Shown: piece by piece, positions 1-7,048 of the stretch
Numbering within the stretch: position 1 is the stretch's first letter
Layout: each line of letters starts with the position of its first letter
NCBI GenBank assembly: GCA_029565415.1
Contig: JAKQOH010000031.1
Location: forward strand, 1 to 31,826
Length of the DNA: 31,826 nt
From: Candidatus Rifleibacteriota bacterium
GTDB taxonomy: Bacteria; Riflebacteria; Ozemobacteria; Ozemobacterales; Ozemobacteraceae
Direction: 5' to 3'
Position numbers and translations under genes: made by a program
The notes under the pieces: model-generated
The model's input: only the letters and a program-made list of their open reading frames with translations
Told to the model about the DNA's origin: nothing
Databases searched by the model: none

Positions 1-1166
1 TAGTTCTCAAATATAGCGGCCACGAAGACACGTTCTCCGACCCGATGGTCGACTGCCGCAAGTGCAAACGCCGGTTCCGCGCCGACCAGGTCGACCCGAA
101 CGAGAAGTGCGCCGAGGGCGGCGCCCACGATATGACCGAGCCGCGGCCGTTCAACCTGATGTTCAAGACCACGGTCGGCCCGGTCGCCGACGAGTCGAAC
201 ATCGCCTACCTGCGGCCCGAGACGGCCCAGGGCATCTTCGTGAACTTCAAGAACGTGCTCGACTCGACGAACCGCAAGGTGCCGTTCGGCATCGCCCAGA
301 TCGGCAAGGCGTTCCGCAACGAGATCACCCCGAAGAACTTCATCTTCCGCGTGCGCGAGTTCGAGCAGATGGAGATCGAGTTTTTCGTGAAGCCCGGCAC
401 CGATGACGAGTGGCATGCCCGCTGGGTCGACGAGCGGTTCAACTGGTATATCCAGCTCGGCATCAACCCGGAAAATCTGCGCAAGCTCGCCCAGAAGCCC
501 GAAGAACTGGCCCACTACGCGAAAGCCACGACCGACATCCTGTACCGCTTCTTCCCCGAGCGGCCCGACGAGTCCCGGCAGTTCGACGAGGTCGAGGGCG
601 TCGCGAACCGCACCTCGTTCGACCTCACCTGCCACAGCAAGGGTGGCAAGCTGGTCCTGAAGGACGGCCGCGAGATCCCGAACGAGCACGCCGTCAACAA
701 GCTGACCTGGTTCGACCACGAGACCAATCAACATATCGTTCCATATGTCATCGAACCCTCGGCCGGCGTCGACCGCGCCACCCTCGCCTTCCTGATGGAC
801 TCGTATCACGAGGAGACGGTGAACGACGACAAGCGCGTCGTGCTGCGCCTGCACCCCGAGCTCGCCCCCATCAAGGTCGCCGTGCTGCCGCTCAAGAAGA
901 ACCACGACGGGATCGTCTCGACGGCGAAGGAGATCAAGAAGAGCCTGATGCGCAACGGCTGGCGCACCGTCTACGACGACACCGCAGGCATCGGCAAACT
1001 GTACCGGCGCCAGGACGAGGTCGGCACGCCGTTCTGCATCACCGTCGATTTCCAGACGCTCGAAGACAAGACGGTCACGGTGCGGGACCGCAACACCATG
1101 GCGCAGGACCGCGTCGCCATCGACCAGTTGCAGAGCTACCTGGCCCCCCGCCTCGGCACCTGCTGA
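1..1166 (+). CDS. glyQS: Glycyl-tRNA synthetase, dimeric class II type (5' end outside window)
   Basis: Charges tRNA-Gly with glycine in the cytoplasm. The reading frame is open to the left edge (frame of position 3), so the N-terminus and class II motif 1 are missing; about 387 residues are visible. The visible part begins with the conserved [18 protein letters not shown] stretch and a DCRKCK cysteine pair. Next come the motif 2 region ([20 protein letters not shown]) and the motif 3-like [10 protein letters not shown]. The C-terminal anticodon-binding domain runs from about [13 protein letters not shown] to the stop at 1164-1166. This is the alpha-2 (single-chain) enzyme, not the separate glyQ/glyS alpha2-beta2 form. 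A hairpin terminator follows at 1184. A first ATG at 45 is internal: homologous sequence reads through it from upstream. Confidence 0.96.
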   Translation, partial: VLKYSGHEDTFSDPMVDCRKCKRRFRADQVDPNEKCAEGGAHDMTEPRPFNLMFKTTVGPVADESNIAYLRPETAQGIFVNFKNVLDSTNRKVPFGIAQIGKAFRNEITPKNFIFRVREFEQMEIEFFVKPGTDDEWHARWVDERFNWYIQLGINPENLRKLAQKPEELAHYAKATTDILYRFFPERPDESRQFDEVEGVANRTSFDLTCHSKGGKLVLKDGREIPNEHAVNKLTWFDHETNQHIVPYVIEPSAGVDRATLAFLMDSYHEETVNDDKRVVLRLHPELAPIKVAVLPLKKNHDGIVSTAKEIKKSLMRNGWRTVYDDTAGIGKLYRRQDEVGTPFCITVDFQTLEDKTVTVRDRNTMAQDRVAIDQLQSYLAPRLGTC

Positions 1167-1183
1167 GCGAATCGGTTCATCCG

Positions 1184-1214
1184 CGGCCGTCGCCCGTTCG
1201 GGCGGCGGCCGTTT
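1184..1214 (+). terminator. Rho-independent-like terminator after glycyl-tRNA synthetase
   Basis: A 12-bp GC-rich stem (1184-1195 pairing with 1200-1211, one G-T wobble) closes a GTTC tetraloop and is followed by a short TTT at 1212-1214. It lies 17 bases past the stop codon and before the methyltransferase. The T-tract is short, so termination may be partial. Confidence 0.7.
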
Positions 1215-1243
1215 CTCGAAACAGGAGCCGGAGTGATTTGCAG

Positions 1244-2104
1244 ATGAACGCAGACTGTTGCAGGGGCCTGTTCCTTGGCGACATGCGAGAAACGGCGGCG
1301 CGGCTTCCGAAACATGCGTTCCGGCTGATCTACCTCGATCCGCCGTTCCTGACCGGGAAGGAGCGGGTCGGGACCCGGTCGGAATGGCGTTACCCGGATG
1401 CGTGGCCCGGGCGTCTCTCGTCGTATCTTCCCTGGCTGCGTGATCGGCTGGAAGCCGTTCTTCCGCTTCTCGTGCCGTCCGGGAGCCTGGTGCTGCACCT
1501 GGATTATCATACCGTTCACTATGCAAAAGTGATGCTCGATGGATTGATGGGCGAGGCTGCGTTCGTGAACGAGATCGTCTGGCATTACACGGGCGGCGGC
1601 CGGTCCCGCAGCAGATTTTCGGGCAAGCATGACACGCTTCTCTGGTATGCGGCAGGCTCAAAGCCGTATTTCGACGTGGACGCCGTGCGGGTTCCTTACA
1701 AGGCCGATTCCGGCTTTCTGCTGCGGGGCATGACGTCGAAAAGCGGGAAGAGGTACCGGGCACACCCCCTCGGAACCCCGATCGACGACGTCTGGAACCT
1801 TCCGATCATCAACCCGAACTCGCCGGAGCGGGTCGGATACCCGACGCAGAAGCCCCTGGCCCTGCTGGAGCGGATCATCGGCGCTCTGAGCGGGCGGGGC
1901 GAGCTGATCGGGGATTTCTGCTGCGGGAGCGGCACGACGCTGGTCGCGGCCGAGCGGCTGGGCCGGAACTGGGCGGGTGGCGACGTGTCGCGGGATGCGG
2001 TGGCCTGCACGGCTCGCCGGCTGGAAGAGGCTGGTTGCACGGGGGTGAGGATCCTCGCCCCGGATCGTGATACCATGGAGGCGGAGCCGACGGGGAGAGC
2101 GTGA
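1244..2104 (+). CDS. Solitary beta-class DNA methyltransferase (N4-cytosine or N6-adenine)
   Basis: Transfers a methyl group from S-adenosylmethionine to an exocyclic amino group in DNA. About 286 residues. The catalytic motif IV, DPPF, is at residues 32-35, and the SAM-binding motif I, DFCCGSGTT, is near residues 224-232. This catalytic-first order defines the beta class (N4-C or N6-A). A YPTQKP motif just before motif I is typical of the family. The frame stays open upstream to 410 only as a shadow of the glycyl-tRNA synthetase; ATG 1244 is chosen because AGGAG (1223-1227) and GGAG (1230-1233) precede it and the conserved fold begins right after. No restriction endonuclease or specificity subunit lies beside it, so it looks like an orphan. 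Target sequence cannot be read from the sequence. Confidence 0.9.
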   Translation: MNADCCRGLFLGDMRETAARLPKHAFRLIYLDPPFLTGKERVGTRSEWRYPDAWPGRLSSYLPWLRDRLEAVLPLLVPSGSLVLHLDYHTVHYAKVMLDGLMGEAAFVNEIVWHYTGGGRSRSRFSGKHDTLLWYAAGSKPYFDVDAVRVPYKADSGFLLRGMTSKSGKRYRAHPLGTPIDDVWNLPIINPNSPERVGYPTQKPLALLERIIGALSGRGELIGDFCCGSGTTLVAAERLGRNWAGGDVSRDAVACTARRLEEAGCTGVRILAPDRDTMEAEPTGRA

Positions 2105-2134
2105 GCCCGGCGGCGGACAAGGAGGAGAGGACGC

Positions 2135-3259
2135 ATGTCTGAAGCCCGAAAACGGATCCTGGCCATGCTGGCGGAGGGAAAGATCACGGTCGACCAGTCG
2201 GAAGAGCTGCTGGCGGCCCTGGACAGCGACGAAAAGAAGAACGCCGAGCCGGTCGCGGAGGCCAAGGCCGCGCCAGGCCGGCCGCCGATCACCGAAGAGA
2301 TCTCGAAGTTCGCCGAGAACATGCAGAAGACGATGCGCGATGCGATGCGCAAGGTCGAGCCGCCCAGCCGCGAGCTGAAGAGCCGGCTGAAGGAGTTCGG
2401 CAACTGGATGCAGACGATGGTGGGATCGGCCGTCGACGAGTTCGCGCACATGCGCGGTCAGCCGCTCGACGGGGTCGAGATCGACGTCGATCTGCCCGAG
2501 CCGGAGGGCTTTTCGGGCTGCCGGCGGTGTCGTATCGAGAATCTGTTCGGCTCGATCCGGGTGCTCGAGGGCGCCGCTTTCGCCCTGCGCGTGCGGGGCC
2601 GGATCAGCCGGTCGGCCCTCGGCACGGTGACGCCCACCGTCTGGTTCCGGGAGAACGCCTTCCGGATCGAGCAGGATGCGGCACGGATCGGCATCAGCCG
2701 CCAGGCCCCCGTCAAAGCCGTTCTCGAAATGGAGCTGACGCTCCCGAAGGGGTTCAGGGTCGAGGCAGAGAGTGACTCGGCCTCGGTCAAGATCTCCGGG
2801 AACTTCACGGCCGGCCAGATCCAGACGATCAGCGGCGATGTCGCGCTGCGGCATGTCGTGTTCGAGGACGGCGGGGTCGACACGGTGAGCGGGGACATCT
2901 CGCTCGAGGGGGGCGCCCTCCGGGGCAAACTCCGGACGACCTCCGGCAACGTGATTCTCAAGGGCGTCCGGCTTTCCGACATGCGGATCCATACGATTTC
3001 GGGCGATGTGCTGGTGACCGAACCGGAGCTCGGGGACGGGACGCCGGTCTCCGTCGAGACGACCTCGGGGGACGTCACCTTCGAGCGGCCGCAGGGCGCC
3101 TGGAGCCGCATCGAAGCCGGAACGCGGACGGGCGACATGGAGATTCGGTGGCAGGGCGTTTCCCGGCAGCCGGGCGGCGCGGGAACCGTGGTCGAGTCGG
3201 GAACGCCTGGCGCGGCCTTCCAGATCCAGAGCACGAGCGGCGACATCACCCTGGTCTGA
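2135..3259 (+). CDS. DUF4097-like beta-repeat protein with helical N-terminal SHOCT-like segment
   Basis: 374 residues. Residues 1-30 (ARKRILAMLAEGKITVDQSE) form a short helical motif like those found in SHOCT-like and bacterial regulatory membrane-associated proteins. The C-terminal half from about 200 carries repeated (S/T)SG(D/N) turns spaced by about 20 residues (TISGDV, TVSGDI, TTSGNV, TISGDV, TTSGDV, STSGDI). This is the hallmark of the DUF4097 / putative-adhesin right-handed beta-helix. There is no signal peptide or membrane segment, so despite the 'adhesin' label it is probably cytoplasmic. The start is supported by AAGGAGG at 2119-2125, 9 bases before ATG. The gene lies 30 bases after the methyltransferase, probably co-transcribed. 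Function unknown. Confidence 0.8.
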   Translation: MSEARKRILAMLAEGKITVDQSEELLAALDSDEKKNAEPVAEAKAAPGRPPITEEISKFAENMQKTMRDAMRKVEPPSRELKSRLKEFGNWMQTMVGSAVDEFAHMRGQPLDGVEIDVDLPEPEGFSGCRRCRIENLFGSIRVLEGAAFALRVRGRISRSALGTVTPTVWFRENAFRIEQDAARIGISRQAPVKAVLEMELTLPKGFRVEAESDSASVKISGNFTAGQIQTISGDVALRHVVFEDGGVDTVSGDISLEGGALRGKLRTTSGNVILKGVRLSDMRIHTISGDVLVTEPELGDGTPVSVETTSGDVTFERPQGAWSRIEAGTRTGDMEIRWQGVSRQPGGAGTVVESGTPGAAFQIQSTSGDITLV

Positions 3260-3295
3260 CAACGAACATCATCACAGCATCGTCGGGGGAACCTC

Positions 3296-3919
3296 ATGGA
3301 TACCGTATCAGCCATTCTTTTCGTTCTCGTCATCACGGCTCTTTTCACGATCGGCGCGAAGATCGGGCTCTACTTCAAGAACCGCGAGATCGCGATGATC
3401 CGCGACCAGACGGAGCGGGAGCTGAAGGCGGTGAAATCCGAGCATGAAGGTGCCCGGGCGAGCCTGTCGGAGGATCTGTACAAGCAGTCGAAGCGGATCG
3501 AGGAGTCGTTCAAGCTGAAACTCGACGAGAAGGACGAGCAGATCCGCTCGCTGCTCGCCGAGCTCGAGTCGCTGAAAGCCTGGAAGCAGGAGATGGGGCT
3601 CAAGCTCGCCGAGTTCAAGGGAGCCTCGCAGGGCAACCCGCAGATGCTGATCTACAAACTTCTCGAGCACAACCAGAAGCTGAATGCCGCGCTGGTGTCG
3701 AAGTGGGGGACCATCGAAAAGCAGTTGTCGGATGATCTGAAGCGCACGATGGATCAGCTGTCGAAAATGTTCGCCGAGGCCGAGGCGCTGCATCGGGACG
3801 GGCTCGAGATCATCTCGATCTACGAGTCGCGGCTTCCCGAGGAGATGAAGCGGCAGGTGCGGGAGGAGATGCTCAAGCTGCCGTCGGCTTCGAACGCGCC
3901 CCAGCTTCCGGGCTGCTGA
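3296..3919 (+). CDS. Membrane-anchored coiled-coil protein of unknown function
   Basis: 207 residues. A single N-terminal transmembrane helix (about residues 4-22, AILFVLVITALFTIG) is followed by a long charged helical region rich in Glu, Lys and Leu with heptad spacing (about 30-105). A second, more conserved-looking helical part follows (about 110-195). The layout suggests an inner-membrane anchor with a cytoplasmic rod; no enzymatic motif is visible. GGGGGA (3285-3290) precedes ATG by 5 bases. It lies 36 bases after the DUF4097-like gene and converges on the minus-strand SLOG gene, with only 6 bases between the stops. I do not recognise a named family. Confidence 0.75.
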   Translation: MDTVSAILFVLVITALFTIGAKIGLYFKNREIAMIRDQTERELKAVKSEHEGARASLSEDLYKQSKRIEESFKLKLDEKDEQIRSLLAELESLKAWKQEMGLKLAEFKGASQGNPQMLIYKLLEHNQKLNAALVSKWGTIEKQLSDDLKRTMDQLSKMFAEAEALHRDGLEIISIYESRLPEEMKRQVREEMLKLPSASNAPQLPGC

Positions 3920-3929
3920 GGCTTCTCAG
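3916..3929. other. Small hairpin spanning the two convergent stop codons
   Basis: CTGAG (3916-3920), loop GCTT, CTCAG (3925-3929) form a perfect 5-bp hairpin that overlaps the ends of both convergent genes. There is no T-tract on either strand. It could act as a weak shared 3' structure, but the stem is short and chance is possible. Confidence 0.3.
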
Positions 3930-4492
3930 GAGGCAATCCCGGGCAGGCGCGGGGTGCGCGGACGTGGTGGCGGCCAGGCCGGCACCTCTTCTGCCGACGA
4001 AGGCGGAATCAGCACGTTTCGCAGGATGAGGCGGACGTTCCGCCCCAGGCCCGGTGCCTCGGACGCGCGCGGGCCAGCGATGTTCAATACCTTGGGATGT
4101 ATTGTCCGGAGCCAGGCGAGAACGACCTGACAGGCTGCGGCTCCAGGCACCTTTTTCAGATCGATGACGAGAACCGGCCGCCTCAGACGGATCGCCAGTT
4201 CGACCGTCAGGCGGGTGCCGCCCGCCGGTTCGCCGCGCGTGAAGACCAGAGTTGCGTCGGAATCCCGGATGTTGAGACGCGTGCGGTGCGGGTAGGCCGG
4301 CGTCTGCGTCTCGACGAGAGGATACCGTGCCGGAATTGCGCCCCGGGCGCTCCGTCGCCCGGCCGGGCACCAGCCTCCGGCGGGGATGCCAAGCTCGAGC
4401 GCGACGTCGAGCCCCGCCCGGTCGACCCCGGTCTGGCCGCCGGAAATAAGACGGTATAAAATATATTTATTGATATTATTGCTGTCTGTCAT
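3926..4492 (-). CDS. SLOG/YpsA-like protein (putative molybdenum carrier family)
   Basis: 188 residues. The N-terminal ISGGQTGVDRAGLDVALE, then GGWCPAGR, the RTRLNIRDSDATLVF stretch and GGTRLTVELA match the Pfam 'putative molybdenum carrier' family. That family is a Rossmann-like SLOG fold related to YpsA and LOG proteins and thought to bind a nucleotide-like ligand. The molybdenum role comes from one crystallised homologue and is not certain. It is probably the last gene of a minus-strand operon after the two Cys-rich genes (73-base gap). ATG 4492 has no good ribosome-binding site, and its first codons lie in a conspicuously AT-rich patch (4456-4480). The C-terminal 25 residues are Pro/Arg-rich and probably disordered. 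Confidence 0.85.
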   Translation of the reverse strand: MTDSNNINKYILYRLISGGQTGVDRAGLDVALELGIPAGGWCPAGRRSARGAIPARYPLVETQTPAYPHRTRLNIRDSDATLVFTRGEPAGGTRLTVELAIRLRRPVLVIDLKKVPGAAACQVVLAWLRTIHPKVLNIAGPRASEAPGLGRNVRLILRNVLIPPSSAEEVPAWPPPRPRTPRLPGIAS

Positions 4493-4528
4493 TCGCGTCG
4501 TTCGTCCGCTCGTCAGGATACCTCCGGC

Positions 4529-4558
4529 CGACGGGGGCCGTCGATGGATGTCCCATCG
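4529..4558. other. Two back-to-back intergenic hairpins
   Basis: CGACGG (4529-4534) pairs with CCGTCG (4538-4543) around GGG, and CGATGG (4542-4547) pairs with CCATCG (4553-4558) around ATGTC; the stems share two bases. They sit between the Cys-rich gene and the SLOG gene on the minus strand. No T-tract follows, so these may be an mRNA-stability or partial-termination element rather than a full terminator. Confidence 0.35.
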
Positions 4559-4565
4559 GCGCCGG

Positions 4566-5036
4566 TCAGGCGGCGGCGAGCCGGTAGTCGGTGATGCGGT
4601 CGGGCCACTGACCGGCTTCGAGCGGGGGCAGATCGAGCCGTTCGAACAGAGGGTTCAGCAGATCGAGCCGGTCGGGGTGGCAGGCGGTCAGGCGCTTCCA
4701 CAGATCGGTCCGAAGGTCGACCGCGGCGCTCCGGAACAGTTCGCAGAGAAGCTCGGATGATTCACAGGAAACCATCGTGTCGAGCGTGTGGTGTGCGGTG
4801 TCGAGGGCGAACTCGTCGTGTCGGGGAAGTCCGGTGATGACGTGGGCATCCTGCGGGCACGGGTGAAGCCCTGTTCGTTGCGGGCAGGATGCGCATTCCC
4901 GGAGAGGATCGAACGAGGCGGTGGCGACGAACCCGCTTCCGCTGGCGGCGTGGGGGCATGCCGGGGTCGCGCATCGCAGGGCTCCGACCGGGGAGGGCGA
5001 AGCGGCACGGAGTCGGCACTGAAGGCAGCACATCAT
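4566..5036 (-). CDS. Cysteine-rich protein, tandem paralogue B, unknown function
   Basis: 156 residues. N-terminal cysteines are arranged as CCxxC (3,4,7), Cx4C (22,27), CxxC (48,51) and C60, which suggests a bound zinc ion or metal cluster. The C-terminal half is helical. It resembles the upstream neighbour (5057-5581): both start MMCCxxC, share a DxxVITxL segment, and share a (R/W)KRL...PxRLDLLNPLF-type segment (RLHEFEPRILWMLNPVF in the partner). ATG 5036 is preferred over an in-frame ATG at 5045: AGGAGG (5046-5051) is directly against 5045 (no spacer) but 9 bases from 5036, and 5036 gives the MMCC start of the paralogue. The 20-base gap to the partner marks an operon. No signal peptide or recognised family. 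Confidence 0.78.
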   Translation of the reverse strand: MMCCLQCRLRAASPSPVGALRCATPACPHAASGSGFVATASFDPLRECASCPQRTGLHPCPQDAHVITGLPRHDEFALDTAHHTLDTMVSCESSELLCELFRSAAVDLRTDLWKRLTACHPDRLDLLNPLFERLDLPPLEAGQWPDRITDYRLAAA

Positions 5037-5045
5037 GGGTTTCAT

Positions 5046-5051
5046 CCTCCT
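5046..5051 (-). promoter_or_regulatory. Ribosome-binding site that sets the start of paralogue B
   Basis: On the minus strand this reads AGGAGG. It touches the ATG at 5045 and is 9 bases from the ATG at 5036, so initiation at 5036 is much more likely. Confidence 0.7.
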
Positions 5052-5056
5052 TTGGG

Positions 5057-5581
5057 TCAGCAGGCGGCGATGGCCGCGCGGGAGCGCCCGTTCGACCAGG
5101 GCTGGGGCGGTTCGCGATCGGGCGGGAAGAGAAAGCGTCCGACATACGGGTTGCCGATCAGGGCTTCCCGATACAGATGCTCACGAGGGCCGAGGCCTTG
5201 CAGCGAAGGTACCGGCGACAGGCCGGCGGCGGCGAACACCGGGTTGAGCATCCAGAGAATGCGGGGTTCGAACTCGTGCAGACGGTCCCACAGCCGGCGA
5301 CGGAGTTCGGGTGTCGCGGCATGCAACAGCGAGAGAAGCAGCGCGCGGTCGCGCCGGAGGCAGGCCGTCTCGAACGTATACTCGGCGAGCCGCACCGCAA
5401 GCGGGTGTTCCTGATACAGGCGGGTGATGACGAACGTGTCCTGGAAGCAGCGCTCGCGCACAGTGCGGGCGCAGTAGCCGTCGGAGCAGACGTGGCCGGA
5501 GACCGTGCAGACGGGGTTGGGGCAACGTTCGACCGCGGAGCCGAGAGTCGGGTGGAACGGGCACTCGTTGCAGCACATCAT
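5057..5581 (-). CDS. Cysteine-rich protein, tandem paralogue A, unknown function
   Basis: 174 residues. Cysteines at 3, 4, 7, 20, 25, 32, 37 and 45 give CCxxC, Cx4C and Cx4C pairs, consistent with a small metal-binding domain in the first 45 residues. The rest is helical: LAVRLAEYTFETACLRRDRA, LRRRLWDRLHEFEPRI, then LNPVF. It is the first gene of the minus-strand operon and is paralogous to the next gene (4566-5036). The start is supported by AAGGAG about 8 bases upstream on the minus strand. A Pro/Arg-rich tail follows residue 150. It is divergently oriented to the 5713 gene, so the 131-base gap between them must hold both promoters. I do not recognise the family. Confidence 0.78.
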   Translation of the reverse strand: MMCCNECPFHPTLGSAVERCPNPVCTVSGHVCSDGYCARTVRERCFQDTFVITRLYQEHPLAVRLAEYTFETACLRRDRALLLSLLHAATPELRRRLWDRLHEFEPRILWMLNPVFAAAGLSPVPSLQGLGPREHLYREALIGNPYVGRFLFPPDREPPQPWSNGRSRAAIAAC

Positions 5582-5652
5582 GTCATCTCTCCTTTTCGAA
5601 CCTCGTGTTCACCCGGGCATCGGTCGGCGGGGGGCAACGGGGAAAAAGATCG

Positions 5653-5682
5653 TGGAAATTTTTGTGCAACCCTCGCTATACT
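5653..5682 (+). promoter_or_regulatory. Candidate sigma-70-type promoter for the 5713 gene
   Basis: TGGAAA (5653-5658, 4 of 6 to TTGACA), an 18-base spacer and TATACT (5677-5682) lie in an AT-rich patch of an otherwise GC-rich region. The predicted start of transcription near 5689 leaves a leader of about 24 bases before ATG 5713. Confidence 0.5.
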
Positions 5683-5712
5683 TGAAAGAGATACGAGAGA
5701 GAGAGGCAGATC

Positions 5713-6858
5713 ATGAGAGACGCGCTTCTGGAACAGGCCCTCGCAGCCTTCATCGCCGAGCCCGGCCGTCCGGCCCTCGATGCCCTGCTCGCCGCGTCAG
5801 GGCCGTTCGTGGTCGATCAGGCGCGGTTCTGGCGCAGTTCACGGCTTTCGTTCATCGACCGGTGCCGCGAGCTGCTGACCGAGATGTTCCTGATCCTGAT
5901 CGATGACGTGCGTACCGACCGCGCCGCCCACCCGGCTTCGATCCTGTCGTATCTGAGTCTGCGGCTGCGGCGGCTGACCCGCCCGGACCTGCCGAAGGAT
6001 CTTCCCGGCGGCCTGCCCGACGAGCTTCCCGATGCCGGGCGGTGTTCCTTCACCCCGATGCGGCTCGATCTGGTGCGGGAGCTCACGCGGTGTACGCGCA
6101 CAAGCCTTCTCCAGGAGGAAAACGCGACGATCCGCGAGCTCGAGTTCCTGTTCATCCACATTTCCCCGCATCTGGCAGGAATTTCCCGGTTTCTTGCCGC
6201 TTCGGCCGGGCAGAATCCCGAAACGCGCGCCGAAGCCGACAAGAAGCGACACCAGTCATTCACGCGGGGGCTGCGTTCCCGGTATGACAATCTGCGTTCG
6301 GGGGACTGGCGCGACGTGGCCACCTGGTCGCACGGCGAGCGGAGTCATCTGGCCTGGAGCCTGATCAGCTTCACCAGGGTCGAGCGGAACCGCCTCGGCG
6401 ATCAGCTTGCCGGCGGTCTCGATGCCTGGCGGGATGATCCCGACCCCTACCGGACCGAGATGTCCCGGGCCGCTCTCGTGGGGCCTGCGCTCGATTCCCT
6501 GGCGCCGCTGTACCGAGCTGTGCCGGGGGCGGCGCGGCGAGTGGTGCCGAAAGCCGCCGAGGCGGCTGCGCCTTACGGCGTCCCGCGGGAGGAGGAAAAC
6601 CCTCTCGACCTCCTGCTGCACCCGGGGCTGGAATCCCGGCGCCGCGCCTCCGTGCCCCATATCGTCCGGCAGGCGGCGGCTTCCTACGGAGCGGCGCCCG
6701 CCGGTGAGGGCCCGACCGGGATGGAACGCGATGACGCCGCCGATGCCTACCGGCAAGCCGCGGATGCCGTCCGGATCTGGTTTCTCTCGATCGCCGACGG
6801 GGTTGCGATGCGGCCAGGGAGCAAGCGCCCCGAGCGGCGAGGCGGAGAATGCTCATGA
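5713..6858 (+). CDS. Hypothetical helical protein, 381 residues, unrecognised
   Basis: No signal peptide, membrane segment or catalytic motif is evident. Residues 30-95 are a helical, Arg-rich and hydrophobic stretch (RFWRSSRLSFIDRCRELLTE, then ILSYLSLRLRRL) that faintly recalls region 2 of sigma factors, but I would not call it one. Around residue 180 a basic segment (ETRAEADKKRHQSFTRGLRS) could bind nucleic acid. From about 260 the chain is Ala/Pro-rich and looks disordered, with a short helical end. A purine-rich GAGAGAGAGGCAG upstream may serve as ribosome-binding site. The stop overlaps the start of a 45-residue membrane microprotein (ATGA), so the two are translationally coupled. Composition matches the neighbours, so no sign of recent transfer. 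Confidence 0.7.
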   Translation: MRDALLEQALAAFIAEPGRPALDALLAASGPFVVDQARFWRSSRLSFIDRCRELLTEMFLILIDDVRTDRAAHPASILSYLSLRLRRLTRPDLPKDLPGGLPDELPDAGRCSFTPMRLDLVRELTRCTRTSLLQEENATIRELEFLFIHISPHLAGISRFLAASAGQNPETRAEADKKRHQSFTRGLRSRYDNLRSGDWRDVATWSHGERSHLAWSLISFTRVERNRLGDQLAGGLDAWRDDPDPYRTEMSRAALVGPALDSLAPLYRAVPGAARRVVPKAAEAAAPYGVPREEENPLDLLLHPGLESRRRASVPHIVRQAAASYGAAPAGEGPTGMERDDAADAYRQAADAVRIWFLSIADGVAMRPGSKRPERRGGECS

Positions 6859-6992
6859 CGCGCGGGCATCGGGCGGGAACCTGCGGCTGCGGTGCGTTGC
6901 TTCTCGCCCTGATCCTCGTGCCGGTCATTTCGGCGAATCCCTTTCTCGGCTTCATCATCCTCGTCTTTCTCCTCGGCTCATCGAGAAAGTGA
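6855..6992 (+). CDS. Small membrane protein, 45 residues
   Basis: ATG 6855 overlaps the preceding stop in the classic ATGA arrangement, with GGCGGAG (6841-6847) 7 bases upstream. The product starts MTRGHRAGTCGCG and then has a hydrophobic stretch (ALLLALILVPVISANPFLG, FIILVFLLG) ending in SSRK. This is either one long or two short membrane helices with a Pro-containing turn. An ATG at 6849 is a possible alternative start but has worse spacing. It is too short for most gene finders. Coupling to the 381-residue protein suggests a partner or regulator of that protein; this is inference only. Confidence 0.6.
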   Translation: MTRGHRAGTCGCGALLLALILVPVISANPFLGFIILVFLLGSSRK

Positions 6993-6997
6993 AAAGG

Positions 6998-7006
6998 TGA
7001 TAGAAT
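6998..7006 (+). promoter_or_regulatory. Extended -10 promoter for the RNase II/R-family gene
   Basis: TGA immediately before TAGAAT (7001-7006) forms an extended -10 element; no good -35 is visible. Transcription would start near 7013, giving a leader of about 36 bases. The leader contains the palindrome TTCCC-G-GGGAA (about 7017-7027). Confidence 0.5.
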
Positions 7007-7048
7007 GATCGCCCCTTCCCGGGGAATTCGCAGAAAGAACCGTGTCTC

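Noticed and set aside
410..1243. Open frame extending the methyltransferase 278 codons upstream
   Set aside because: It lies inside the conserved glycyl-tRNA synthetase and reads as Arg/Pro/His-rich low-complexity shadow protein. The terminator at 1184 and ribosome-binding site at 1223-1233 place the real start at 1244.
1658..3262. 534-residue antisense open frame over the methyltransferase and DUF4097-like genes
   Set aside because: Composition of a shadow frame (Arg/Asp/Pro/Leu repeats); the sense genes have motifs and ribosome-binding sites.
4788..5716. Plus-strand open frames opposite the Cys-rich paralogues
   Set aside because: The minus-strand frames are paralogous to each other, with matched MMCC starts and ribosome-binding sites; the plus-strand frames are not similar to anything and lack start signals.
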